NCBI GenBank assembly: GCA_003520545.1
Contig: DOUP01000085.1
Span: forward strand, 1-5,148
Direction: 5' to 3'
DNA: 5,148 nt
From: Maritimibacter sp.
GTDB taxonomy: Bacteria; Pseudomonadota; Alphaproteobacteria; Rhodobacterales; Rhodobacteraceae
Below, piece after piece: positions 1 to 5,148 of the stretch (the first letter of the stretch is position 1; each line of letters opens with the position of its first letter). The notes under the pieces were generated by a model, which saw only the letters and a list, made by a program, of their open reading frames with translations, searched no databases and was not told the DNA's origin. A program made the position numbers and the translations under genes.

Positions 1-198
1 GCCAATCCCACAGCCTTCATACTGTGGGGAAACAATGCCCAAAAGCTTGAGAAATACATTCAGCCCGGCGATCATCTGATCGTAAAAACAGCCCATCCCT
101 CTCCGCTTTCCGCAAGACGTGGATTTTTCGGCTCTCGCCCGTTTTCAACCGTGAACAATTGGCTTACAGACAAGGGTGACGCTCCGATAAACTGGTGA
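1..198 (+). CDS. ung: Uracil-DNA glycosylase, family 1 (3' end only)
   Basis: This is the last 65 codons of a family 1 uracil-DNA glycosylase; the start lies left of the window. The enzyme removes uracil from DNA (from dUTP misincorporation or cytosine deamination) and begins base excision repair. The visible part has the ILWGNNAQ strand and then motif B, HPSPLS, at fragment residues 32-37. Its His32 matches catalytic His187 of E. coli Ung, and the DNA-intercalating loop plus RGFFG follow. The water-activating GQDPYH motif would be in the missing part; roughly 150-160 residues are missing if the protein has the usual length. The protein ends at APINW and lacks the short tail found after the matching PIDW in E. 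coli. Its stop is one base before the trpC start, suggesting a shared transcript. GC is about 50% by hand count, clearly below the genes further right. The family call is firm. Confidence 0.93.
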   Translation, partial: ANPTAFILWGNNAQKLEKYIQPGDHLIVKTAHPSPLSARRGFFGSRPFSTVNNWLTDKGDAPINW

Positions 199-199
199 G

Positions 200-1018
200 A
201 TGATGACCCAATCTGCGACCCCAACCGTTCTTGATAAAATCAAAACCTATAAGTTGGAGCATGTGGCCGCCTGCAAAGCTGCCCGCCCTTTGTCCGAAGT
301 GGAAGCCGCCGCACGCGAGGCAAGCCCGTCGCGTGGCTTTGCCAAGGCCTTGATGGCAGATGCGGCCAAGGGGTACGGTTTGATTGCTGAGGTCAAAAAG
401 GCCAGCCCGTCTAAGGGTCTTATTCGGGCCGATTTTCACCCCGCAGAACTGGCCAAAGCCTATCAGGACGGCGGTGCGAGCTGCCTGTCTGTGCTGACCG
501 ACACACCCTCTTTTCAAGGTGCAGATGAGTTTCTGGTGACCGCGCGCGGTGCCGTCACGCTTCCGGCCCTGCGCAAGGACTTTATGTATGACACCTATCA
601 GGTGACAGAGGCCCGCGCTTTGGGCGCCGATTGCATTCTGATCATCATGGCATCCGTAGCGGACGCCCAAGCGCAAGAGCTTGAAGAGGCTGCGTTTTCC
701 TGGGGTATGGACGTCTTGGTCGAGGTTCACGACGAAGACGAACTCGACCGCGCCCGCGTGCTGAAATCGCCGCTTCTCGGGGTCAACAACCGCAACCTCA
801 AGACGTTCGAGACATCGCTCGACACCACCCGTCGGCTTGCGAAACTCGCTGATCCGTCGCGGCACCTGGTGTGCGAAAGCGGGCTCTTCACGCCAGGTGA
901 TCTCGCGGAAATGGCGAAGGTCGGCGCGCGAAGCTTCCTGATCGGCGAAAGCCTGATGCGGCAGGACAACGTCGAAGCCGCGACCCGTGCGCTTTTGGCC
1001 GACCCGGTGCCGGCATGA
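200..1018 (+). CDS. trpC: Indole-3-glycerol-phosphate synthase
   Basis: TrpC closes the ring of 1-(2-carboxyphenylamino)-1-deoxyribulose 5-phosphate to indole-3-glycerol phosphate, with loss of CO2 and water, in cytoplasmic tryptophan synthesis. The 272 residues form a single-domain (beta/alpha)8 barrel of normal length. Expected active-site residues are present: Glu64 and Lys66 (IAEVKKASPSKG), Lys126 (LRKDF), Glu175 (LVEVH), Asn196 (VNNRN), Glu226-Ser227 (ESGL), and the phosphate-binding LIGESLM near 247-253. It is not fused to TrpF. Two adjacent ATGs (200 and 203) are possible starts. There is no good Shine-Dalgarno sequence at the right distance, so translation is probably coupled to ung, which ends one base upstream. 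The stop overlaps the moaC start (ATGA). Codon use changes abruptly between about 695 and 745: before it all six Phe codons are TTT and no Leu codon is CTC; after it all three Phe are TTC and 7 of 15 Leu are CTC. This suggests a mosaic gene. Confidence 0.97.
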   Translation: MMTQSATPTVLDKIKTYKLEHVAACKAARPLSEVEAAAREASPSRGFAKALMADAAKGYGLIAEVKKASPSKGLIRADFHPAELAKAYQDGGASCLSVLTDTPSFQGADEFLVTARGAVTLPALRKDFMYDTYQVTEARALGADCILIIMASVADAQAQELEEAAFSWGMDVLVEVHDEDELDRARVLKSPLLGVNNRNLKTFETSLDTTRRLAKLADPSRHLVCESGLFTPGDLAEMAKVGARSFLIGESLMRQDNVEAATRALLADPVPA

Positions 1019-1494
1019 GCCACAAACTCACCCATTTCGATGAGGGCGGACAGGCCCATATGGTCGACGTCTCCGAGAAAAAGGTCACCGACCGCACCGC
1101 TGTGGCGGAGGGCCTCGTGGTCATGGAACCGGCGACGCTCGAGCTGGTAAAAGCAGGCACCGCGAAGAAAGGTGACGTCTTGGGCATCGCCCGTCTGGCC
1201 GGTATCATGGGGGCGAAAAAGACCGCCGACCTGATCCCGCTGTGTCACCCGCTCCCGGTCACCAAGGTGGCGCTCGACCTCACACCGGACGATGCGCTTC
1301 CCGGTGTGCGGATCACGGCGACGGTCAAGACCTCCGGCCAAACCGGGGTCGAGATGGAGGCGCTTACGGCCGTCTCCACCGCGGCGCTCACCGTCTATGA
1401 TATGCTCAAGGCAGCCGAGAAAGGCATGCGGATCGAGGGCATTCGCCTTCTGACCAAAACTGGTGGAAAATCCGGAACTTACGAGGCGACCTGA
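1015..1494 (+). CDS. moaC: Cyclic pyranopterin monophosphate synthase
   Basis: MoaC acts after the radical-SAM enzyme MoaA. It converts 3',8-cyclo-7,8-dihydro-GTP to cyclic pyranopterin monophosphate (cPMP), the first stable intermediate of molybdenum cofactor synthesis. The 159 residues match the family's usual length and E. coli MoaC almost without gaps. Family motifs in order are HMVDVS (15-20), GIMGAKKTADLIPLCHPL (63-80), TGVEMEALTAVS (110-121), YDMLK (128-132) and KTGGKSG (148-154). The residues matching the catalytic set of E. coli MoaC are Lys52, His78, Glu113, Glu115, Asp129 and Lys132, all intact. The start ATG overlaps the trpC stop (ATGA) and has no clear Shine-Dalgarno sequence, so translation is likely coupled to trpC. 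The stop shares one base with the moeA start. No moaA, moaB, moaD or moaE is visible here, so the rest of the pathway must be encoded elsewhere. Confidence 0.98.
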   Translation: MSHKLTHFDEGGQAHMVDVSEKKVTDRTAVAEGLVVMEPATLELVKAGTAKKGDVLGIARLAGIMGAKKTADLIPLCHPLPVTKVALDLTPDDALPGVRITATVKTSGQTGVEMEALTAVSTAALTVYDMLKAAEKGMRIEGIRLLTKTGGKSGTYEAT

Positions 1495-2666
1495 TGATTT
1501 CCATTGAAGAAGCGCTGGCGCGAATTTTCGACCTCGTGTCCCCGATCGGCACCGAAACCGTACCGCTCGCGGACGCCGCTGGTCGCGTCCTCGCCGAGAC
1601 GGTCACCGCAGACCGCGATCAACCGCCTTTTGCCGCCTCCGCGATGGACGGTTACGCGTTGAAATCGGTCGAAGCCGACCCGGACGCCATGTTCAAAGTG
1701 ATCGGCGAGGCGCAAGCCGGCGCCCGGTTCGAGGGAACGGTCGGTGCCGGTCAGACCGTGCGGATATTCCCCGGTGCGCCGATGCCCGAAGGCGCGGACC
1801 GGGTCATCATCCAAGAGGACGTGGACCGCCGCGGCGACCTGATCACGCTCCACCGCGACATGTCCCAAGGCTGGAACGTCCGCGCTGCAGGCAACGATTT
1901 CCGCGTCGGCGATACGGTGGAAGCCCCGCGCGTCCTCTCCTCCCGCGACGTGGCCCTCATCGCGTCAATGAACCGGCCAACCGTCACGGTGGCGCGTCGC
2001 CCCGAAGTGGCCCTGATCGCGACCGGCGACGAACTTGTCATGCCGGGTGAAGACCCCGGTCCGGACCAGATCATCGCCTCGAACTCCTTCGGCCTGAAAG
2101 CAATGCTCGAAACGGCCGGGGCCAAAGCCCGCCTGCTCCCCATCGCGCGCGACAACGAAGCGAGCCTCCGGACGGTCTTTGACCTTGCGAAAGAAGCGGA
2201 CCTCGTCATCACGATCGGCGGCGCCTCCGTCGGGGACCACGATCTCGTCGGCCCGGTCGCCGCCGAACTCGGTATGGAGCAAGCCTTCTACAAGGTCGCG
2301 ATGCGCCCGGGCAAACCGCTCATGGCCGGGCGACTTGGCAAGACGACGCTGATCGGGCTCCCTGGAAACCCCGTTTCTGCAATGGTTTGCGGCTCTGTTT
2401 TCGTGCTGCCTGCGATCAGGGTAATGCTCGGTCTCCCCCCGGAACCGACACCAGTCCTCCGCGCTACGCTGGGCGCGGATGTCGGGGCCAATGGACCGCG
2501 TCAGCACTACATGCGCGCGGTTCTCGACGGCGACACGGTGACCGTGATGGACCGTCAAGACAGCGCGCTGTTGTCTGTTTTGTCGACCGCGAACGCGCTT
2601 GTGGTTCGCACGCCGAACGACCCGGCCCGCCGCGCGGGCGAGACGGTAGACGTTCTTCCATTATAG
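1494..2666 (+). CDS. moeA: Molybdopterin molybdenumtransferase
   Basis: MoeA inserts molybdate into adenylylated molybdopterin (made by MogA/MoaB-type enzymes) to give the active molybdenum cofactor, in the cytoplasm. The 390 residues are close to the usual bacterial length. The N-terminal domain carries SAMDGYA (49-55; Asp52 matches E. coli Asp59) and GAPMPEGADRVI (94-105). The central molybdopterin-binding domain, about 170-310, has TGDELV (177-182), GGASVGDHD (242-250; Asp250 likely matches E. coli Asp228), MRPGKPLMAG (270-279) and GLPGNPVSAMV (288-298). A small C-terminal beta domain follows, about 318-390. The start is well supported: it forms TGATG with the moaC stop, and GAGG at 1483-1486 lies 7 bases upstream. 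moaC-moeA coupling places two steps of the same pathway in one transcript. Codon use is strongly C/G-ending (8 of 10 Phe codons are TTC). No obvious terminator follows the stop. Confidence 0.97.
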   Translation: MISIEEALARIFDLVSPIGTETVPLADAAGRVLAETVTADRDQPPFAASAMDGYALKSVEADPDAMFKVIGEAQAGARFEGTVGAGQTVRIFPGAPMPEGADRVIIQEDVDRRGDLITLHRDMSQGWNVRAAGNDFRVGDTVEAPRVLSSRDVALIASMNRPTVTVARRPEVALIATGDELVMPGEDPGPDQIIASNSFGLKAMLETAGAKARLLPIARDNEASLRTVFDLAKEADLVITIGGASVGDHDLVGPVAAELGMEQAFYKVAMRPGKPLMAGRLGKTTLIGLPGNPVSAMVCGSVFVLPAIRVMLGLPPEPTPVLRATLGADVGANGPRQHYMRAVLDGDTVTVMDRQDSALLSVLSTANALVVRTPNDPARRAGETVDVLPL

Positions 2667-2686
2667 CACGACGTTCTCACAAATCG

Positions 2687-2715
2687 TTGACACGAAACAG
2701 GAACGCCGATAGAAC
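2687..2715 (+). promoter_or_regulatory. Sigma70-type promoter of lexA
   Basis: A perfect -35 box TTGACA (2687-2692) is followed after exactly 17 bases by TAGAAC (2710-2715), which matches the TATAAT consensus at four of six positions. It lies in the moeA-lexA gap, points toward lexA, and would start transcription near 2721-2723, leaving a leader of about 80 bases. The -10 box is also a LexA half-site, and another half-site lies in the spacer, so repressor binding should directly block RNA polymerase. The motif match is seen in the sequence; its use in vivo is inferred. Confidence 0.75.
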
Positions 2716-2726
2716 ATATCCTGAAC
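2701..2726 (+). promoter_or_regulatory. LexA operator (SOS box), three tandem GAAC half-sites
   Basis: The alphaproteobacterial LexA box is the direct repeat GAAC-N7-GAAC (GTTC-N7-GTTC on the other strand). Here GAAC occurs at 2701-2704, 2712-2715 and 2723-2726, each separated by exactly seven bases. This gives two perfect overlapping boxes that share the middle half-site. The three half-sites cover the promoter spacer, the -10 box and the expected transcription start. Placement directly upstream of lexA fits self-repression that is relieved on DNA damage. No fourth half-site occurs at 11-base spacing on either side. Confidence 0.87.
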
Positions 2727-2759
2727 AGCCCGATATTCTTGGGCCAACGACAGAACGCT

Positions 2760-2774
2760 CGGGACGCTATCCCG
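2760..2774 (+). other. Small hairpin in the lexA leader
   Basis: CGGGA (2760-2764) and TCCCG (2770-2774) can form a 5-bp stem with a 5-base loop, extendable by one G-U pair, in the lexA 5' leader about 17 bases before the Shine-Dalgarno sequence. It has no T-tract, so it is not an intrinsic terminator. It could be chance in GC-rich DNA or might affect translation or mRNA stability; no function can be assigned. Confidence 0.25.
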
Positions 2775-2791
2775 GCTCCTGACACGGAAGC

Positions 2792-2795
2792 GGAG
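2792..2795 (+). promoter_or_regulatory. Ribosome binding site of lexA
   Basis: GGAG lies 7 bases before the ATG at 2803. It supports this start, which also gives the expected LexA N-terminus (MLTRKQ) with no extra residues. Confidence 0.7.
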
Positions 2796-2802
2796 AACAA
2801 GC

Positions 2803-3501
2803 ATGTTGACGCGCAAGCAATTGGATTTGCTGGATTTCATTCACAAGCGTATTCAGCGGGACGGAGTGCCGCCGAGTTTCGACGAAATGAAGGACGCGCT
2901 TCAACTGCGCTCGAAATCGGGAATTCACCGCTTGATCACGGCACTTGAGGAACGCGGCTACATCCGTCGCCTCGCCCACCGCGCTCGTGCGATCGAAGTG
3001 ACACGCCTTCCCGAAGCGCTCGACCCGTCGGGAAAAGCCGGCTTCGAGCCGACCGTCATCGACGGGGATCGCCCGGACAGCCGGCCCGCCGCGGCCATGG
3101 CGCTTGAAAGCGTCGGCGCGGCGGAGCTTCCCATCCTTGGCCGTATCGCGGCTGGCACGCCCATCGAAGCCATCGAAGACGGTCAGACCCAAGTGGCCGT
3201 TCCCGGGAATATGCTTGCCGGGAAAGGCAAGCATTATGCCCTTGAAGTCAAAGGAGATTCGATGATCAACGCCGGGATCAACAGCGGCGATGTGGTGATC
3301 ATCAAGGAGACCTCTGCCGCCGACAACGGTGACATCGTCGTGGCGCAGGTCGATGGGTACGAAGCGACGTTGAAACGGTTCCGCCGCTCCGGCGACATGA
3401 TCGCACTGGAAGCTGCAAACCCGGCCTACGAGACACGACTGCTGCGCGAAGGTCAGGTCAAGGTTCAGGGCAAATTGGTCGGGCTGATCCGGACCTATTG
3501 A
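2803..3501 (+). CDS. lexA: LexA SOS repressor / self-cleaving S24 protease
   Basis: LexA represses DNA-damage genes and cleaves itself when stimulated by RecA-ssDNA filaments. The 232 residues match the longer alphaproteobacterial form (E. coli LexA is 202). An N-terminal winged helix-turn-helix occupies about 1-70, with the PSFDEMKDALQLRSKSGIHRLI segment (24-45, abbreviated here by position) holding the recognition region. A variable linker follows to about 105, then the S24 peptidase domain. The scissile Ala117-Gly118 bond lies in GRIAAGTP. The catalytic dyad is Ser153 (KGDSM) and Lys191 (ATLKRF); all three elements are intact, so it should be cleavable. It has its own promoter with a triple LexA operator and is separated by 136 bases from moeA, so it can be regulated apart from the Moco genes, although read-through from moeA is possible. 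Its last bases overlap the end of the opposing comEC gene by 7 bases. Confidence 0.98.
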   Translation: MLTRKQLDLLDFIHKRIQRDGVPPSFDEMKDALQLRSKSGIHRLITALEERGYIRRLAHRARAIEVTRLPEALDPSGKAGFEPTVIDGDRPDSRPAAAMALESVGAAELPILGRIAAGTPIEAIEDGQTQVAVPGNMLAGKGKHYALEVKGDSMINAGINSGDVVIIKETSAADNGDIVVAQVDGYEATLKRFRRSGDMIALEAANPAYETRLLREGQVKVQGKLVGLIRTY

Positions 3502-5148
3502 TCCGCGATCACTCCAGGAAAAACATCGGGCGTATCCTCACGGGTACGCCCGGTTTCATTTGGGCTTAACGAAATGAGGTCCGGCGCGCCGCGCTGGCGG
3601 GTCCAGGGCCGATCCCCGGACAATTGCGCCGCCGTAACGATGCGAGGCGCTCCGCCTTCGGTGTATATGGCCAGCGAACCGGTCCGGCGCAGTCTCTCCT
3701 GATCCAGAACCAGACACGAAGCCTCTGCCACATAAGGTTTGGCAGGCAAGACAACGAGGTCCGAGGTCACGCAGGCGTCACGCACACGCTCCTCGGGATC
3801 CCGGCCCGTCAGAACCGTGATACGCAACCCGTTGGCTGACCCGGTTTGACTGTCCTTCGGTCCAAGAAATCCGGCCCGCCGCGCTGCTGTGTCCTGATCG
3901 GCACCATCCCCGTCGTTTTCCAACCAGGATGTCGCGGCGAACCCGTCGCCCCGGTCTTTGTTGAGCACACGGCCAACTGGCCCGAGAACCCCGACCAACC
4001 GGCCCGATTCCGAGATCAGCACGCCAGGTCTCTCGGCCTGTGTCCAGGCGACCAACGCCGCGAGAATGGTGGCAGCCCCGGCGACCCGGGCACCACCTCG
4101 TGTGAGGACAACCGTCAAACCACCGAGCGCTATTGTCGGGATCACGTAAGCCTGTGGAGCCACGACATGCCCCACGGACCCGTCCAGGGCGGCAACATAG
4201 CGAGCGACGGCGAGGATCCATTCGATCGGCCACCGCATGACAGAAAATGCCACACCGTCGAGACCGAACGGAGCAAGGATCGCCGCCACCACGGCAAGCG
4301 GCATGACAAGCGTGCCCATGACAGGCACCGCCAATACATTGGCCAGCAAACCGTAGTGCGCCACGCGGTTGAAGATCGCCGCGGCGAAAGGCGCCGTTGC
4401 CAGTCCGGCCACCAAGGACGAGAGCACGACGGCAAACACGGGCCGCGCCCAACGAGGAAGCCGGTTCCCTTGGAACCCCTTGACCGACCCGAAAACTGCC
4501 ACAAGCGCTGTCGTCGCGGCGAAAGACATTTGGAACCCGGCCTCGACGAGCGATTCCGGTTTGAAGATCAGCAGGATCAGCGCGGCGACGGCCACAGCCC
4601 GCAGCGTCAGCGCCCGTCGCCCAGCGATGATGGCCCCCAACATGACCGCCACCATGACGAAGGCACGGCTGGTCGACACCGCACCACCGGACAGAGCAAG
4701 ATAGAACGCGCCGGCGATCAAAGCGAAGACAGCCGCGACCCGACGCACATCAATGGCCTGCCCGACCCCCGGAACCAGAGCCAGGCCGAGCCTCAACGAC
4801 CCGAAGACGAAGCCAACGAGCAGCCCCATGTGCAGCCCGGATATCGCGAGAAGATGGGCGAGGTTCGAGGCACGCAGGGCCTCTAGTGTTTCGCTCCCCA
4901 TGGCCGACCGGTCTCCCGTGGTGATCGCAGCAGCGAACGCCCCGGCTTCTCCCGGAATATGCTGTTGAACCGCCCCGGAAATCGCGCGTCGCAAGCGCTC
5001 AACCGGAAGCGCCTTGCCAGGTGGGTCCAGAACCACCGCCGGCGTGCGCGCATAGCCCACCGCGCCGATCCCGCGAAACCAGGACATCCGGCGAAAATCG
5101 AACCCACCCGGCTCGACCGGTCCCTGCGGCGGGGACAGGTGGGCCGTC
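3495..5148 (-). CDS. comEC: ComEC/Rec2-family DNA uptake channel (N-terminus cut by window edge)
   Basis: ComEC is the inner-membrane channel that carries single-stranded DNA into the cytoplasm during natural transformation. The frame is open through the right edge. In-frame codons before the ATG at 5087 encode VEPGGFDFRR, typical of the ComEC N-terminal region, so that ATG is internal and the real start lies outside. Numbering from it, the competence domain spans about 50-325, with the hallmark NLAHLLAISGLHMGLL (75-90) and about ten hydrophobic segments between 78 and 349. The C-terminal soluble region (about 352-530) sits where many ComECs have a metallo-beta-lactamase domain, but it has no HxHxDH motif and no histidine after residue 307, so it cannot be that nuclease. 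This reduced form is common in alphaproteobacteria. About 35 residues follow the GDRPW segment (491-495) and look like an extension. The stop (TAG, complement of 3495-3497) lies inside the last codons of lexA. Visible length is 551 codons; roughly 130-150 are missing. Confidence 0.93.
   Translation of the reverse strand, partial: TAHLSPPQGPVEPGGFDFRRMSWFRGIGAVGYARTPAVVLDPPGKALPVERLRRAISGAVQQHIPGEAGAFAAAITTGDRSAMGSETLEALRASNLAHLLAISGLHMGLLVGFVFGSLRLGLALVPGVGQAIDVRRVAAVFALIAGAFYLALSGGAVSTSRAFVMVAVMLGAIIAGRRALTLRAVAVAALILLIFKPESLVEAGFQMSFAATTALVAVFGSVKGFQGNRLPRWARPVFAVVLSSLVAGLATAPFAAAIFNRVAHYGLLANVLAVPVMGTLVMPLAVVAAILAPFGLDGVAFSVMRWPIEWILAVARYVAALDGSVGHVVAPQAYVIPTIALGGLTVVLTRGGARVAGAATILAALVAWTQAERPGVLISESGRLVGVLGPVGRVLNKDRGDGFAATSWLENDGDGADQDTAARRAGFLGPKDSQTGSANGLRITVLTGRDPEERVRDACVTSDLVVLPAKPYVAEASCLVLDQERLRRTGSLAIYTEGGAPRIVTAAQLSGDRPWTRQRGAPDLISLSPNETGRTREDTPDVFPGVIADQ
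3519..3559. terminator. Possible terminator hairpin for lexA, inside the comEC 3' end
   Basis: CGGGCGTA (3527-3534) pairs perfectly with TACGCCCG (3545-3552) around a 10-base loop, and the stem extends by a U-G and an A-U pair. It begins 24 bases after the lexA stop. On the + strand it is followed by a weak T-rich stretch (TTTCATTT). On the minus strand it is followed by five Ts (complement of 3519-3523). It lies within comEC codons (about 512-521), before the comEC stop, so for comEC a terminator here would act before the end of the gene. Use as the lexA terminator is the simplest reading. Confidence 0.5.

Noticed and set aside
164..865. A 233-codon open frame on the minus strand opposite trpC
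   Set aside because: It lies antisense to an unmistakable trpC with all catalytic residues, and shows no recognisable motif.
2625..2639. GCCCG...CGGGC hairpin near the end of moeA as a terminator
   Set aside because: The stem is only 5 bp, lies inside the moeA coding region and has no T-tract after it; likely chance in GC-rich sequence.
2728..2744. GCCC...GGGC inverted repeat in the lexA leader
   Set aside because: A 4-bp stem with a 9-base loop is too weak to call a regulatory structure.
2753..2756. A fourth GAAC in the lexA leader as a further LexA half-site
   Set aside because: It is not in 11-base phase with the other three and has no partner GAAC seven bases away.
2739..2948. A short + strand open frame bridging the moeA-lexA gap
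   Set aside because: It runs over the lexA leader and into lexA in another frame, and shows no independent support as a gene.
3846..4886. A 346-codon open frame on the + strand opposite comEC
   Set aside because: Its product is an Arg/Asp/His/Gln/Pro-rich low-complexity chain with no family resemblance, as expected for the antisense frame of a GC-rich membrane protein gene. The minus-strand frame clearly encodes ComEC.
3495..5087. Starting comEC at the ATG at 5087
   Set aside because: The frame is open upstream to the window edge, and the codons before it encode a conserved-looking ComEC N-terminal segment (EPGGFDF), so this ATG is internal.
1..5148. An undescribed multi-gene system such as a defence island, mobile element or biosynthetic cluster
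   Set aside because: Every sizeable coding region is a recognised housekeeping family in a familiar order. There are no transposases, integrases, tRNAs, long direct repeats or unknown genes.

Overview
The window looks like ordinary chromosome from an alphaproteobacterium, most likely of the Rhodobacterales/Roseobacter group. Three things point there: the gene order trpC-moaC-moeA-lexA facing a convergent comEC, the alphaproteobacterial type of LexA operator (GAAC-N7-GAAC), and a ComEC whose C-terminal domain has no metallo-beta-lactamase motifs. The GC content is about 60-65% over most of the window but close to 50% at the left end. This taxonomic placement is inferred from family knowledge, not from a search.

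Layout: the left edge holds the last 65 codons of ung (uracil-DNA glycosylase, + strand). It is followed after one base by trpC (tryptophan synthesis), then moaC and moeA (molybdenum cofactor synthesis). trpC, moaC and moeA are joined by stop/start overlaps, so ung-trpC-moaC-moeA reads as one co-directional, probably co-transcribed run. A 136-base gap follows. It carries a sigma70-type promoter overlaid by three GAAC half-sites at 11-base spacing, and then lexA, the SOS repressor. lexA ends in a 7-base tail-to-tail overlap with comEC (minus strand, 5' end cut by the right edge), an inner-membrane DNA-uptake channel protein.

The genes serve separate housekeeping roles: base excision repair, tryptophan, molybdenum cofactor, SOS control and DNA uptake. 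lexA has its own self-repressed promoter and is set apart from the Moco genes. I found no mobile element, CRISPR array, RNA gene or phage gene, and nothing that amounts to a new multi-gene system.

The most interesting details are: (1) a sharp change of codon usage inside trpC near position 700-745, suggesting a recombination mosaic; (2) the triple, overlapping LexA operator in the lexA promoter; and (3) the end of comEC, where an apparent C-terminal extension contains a strong hairpin and runs into the end of lexA.
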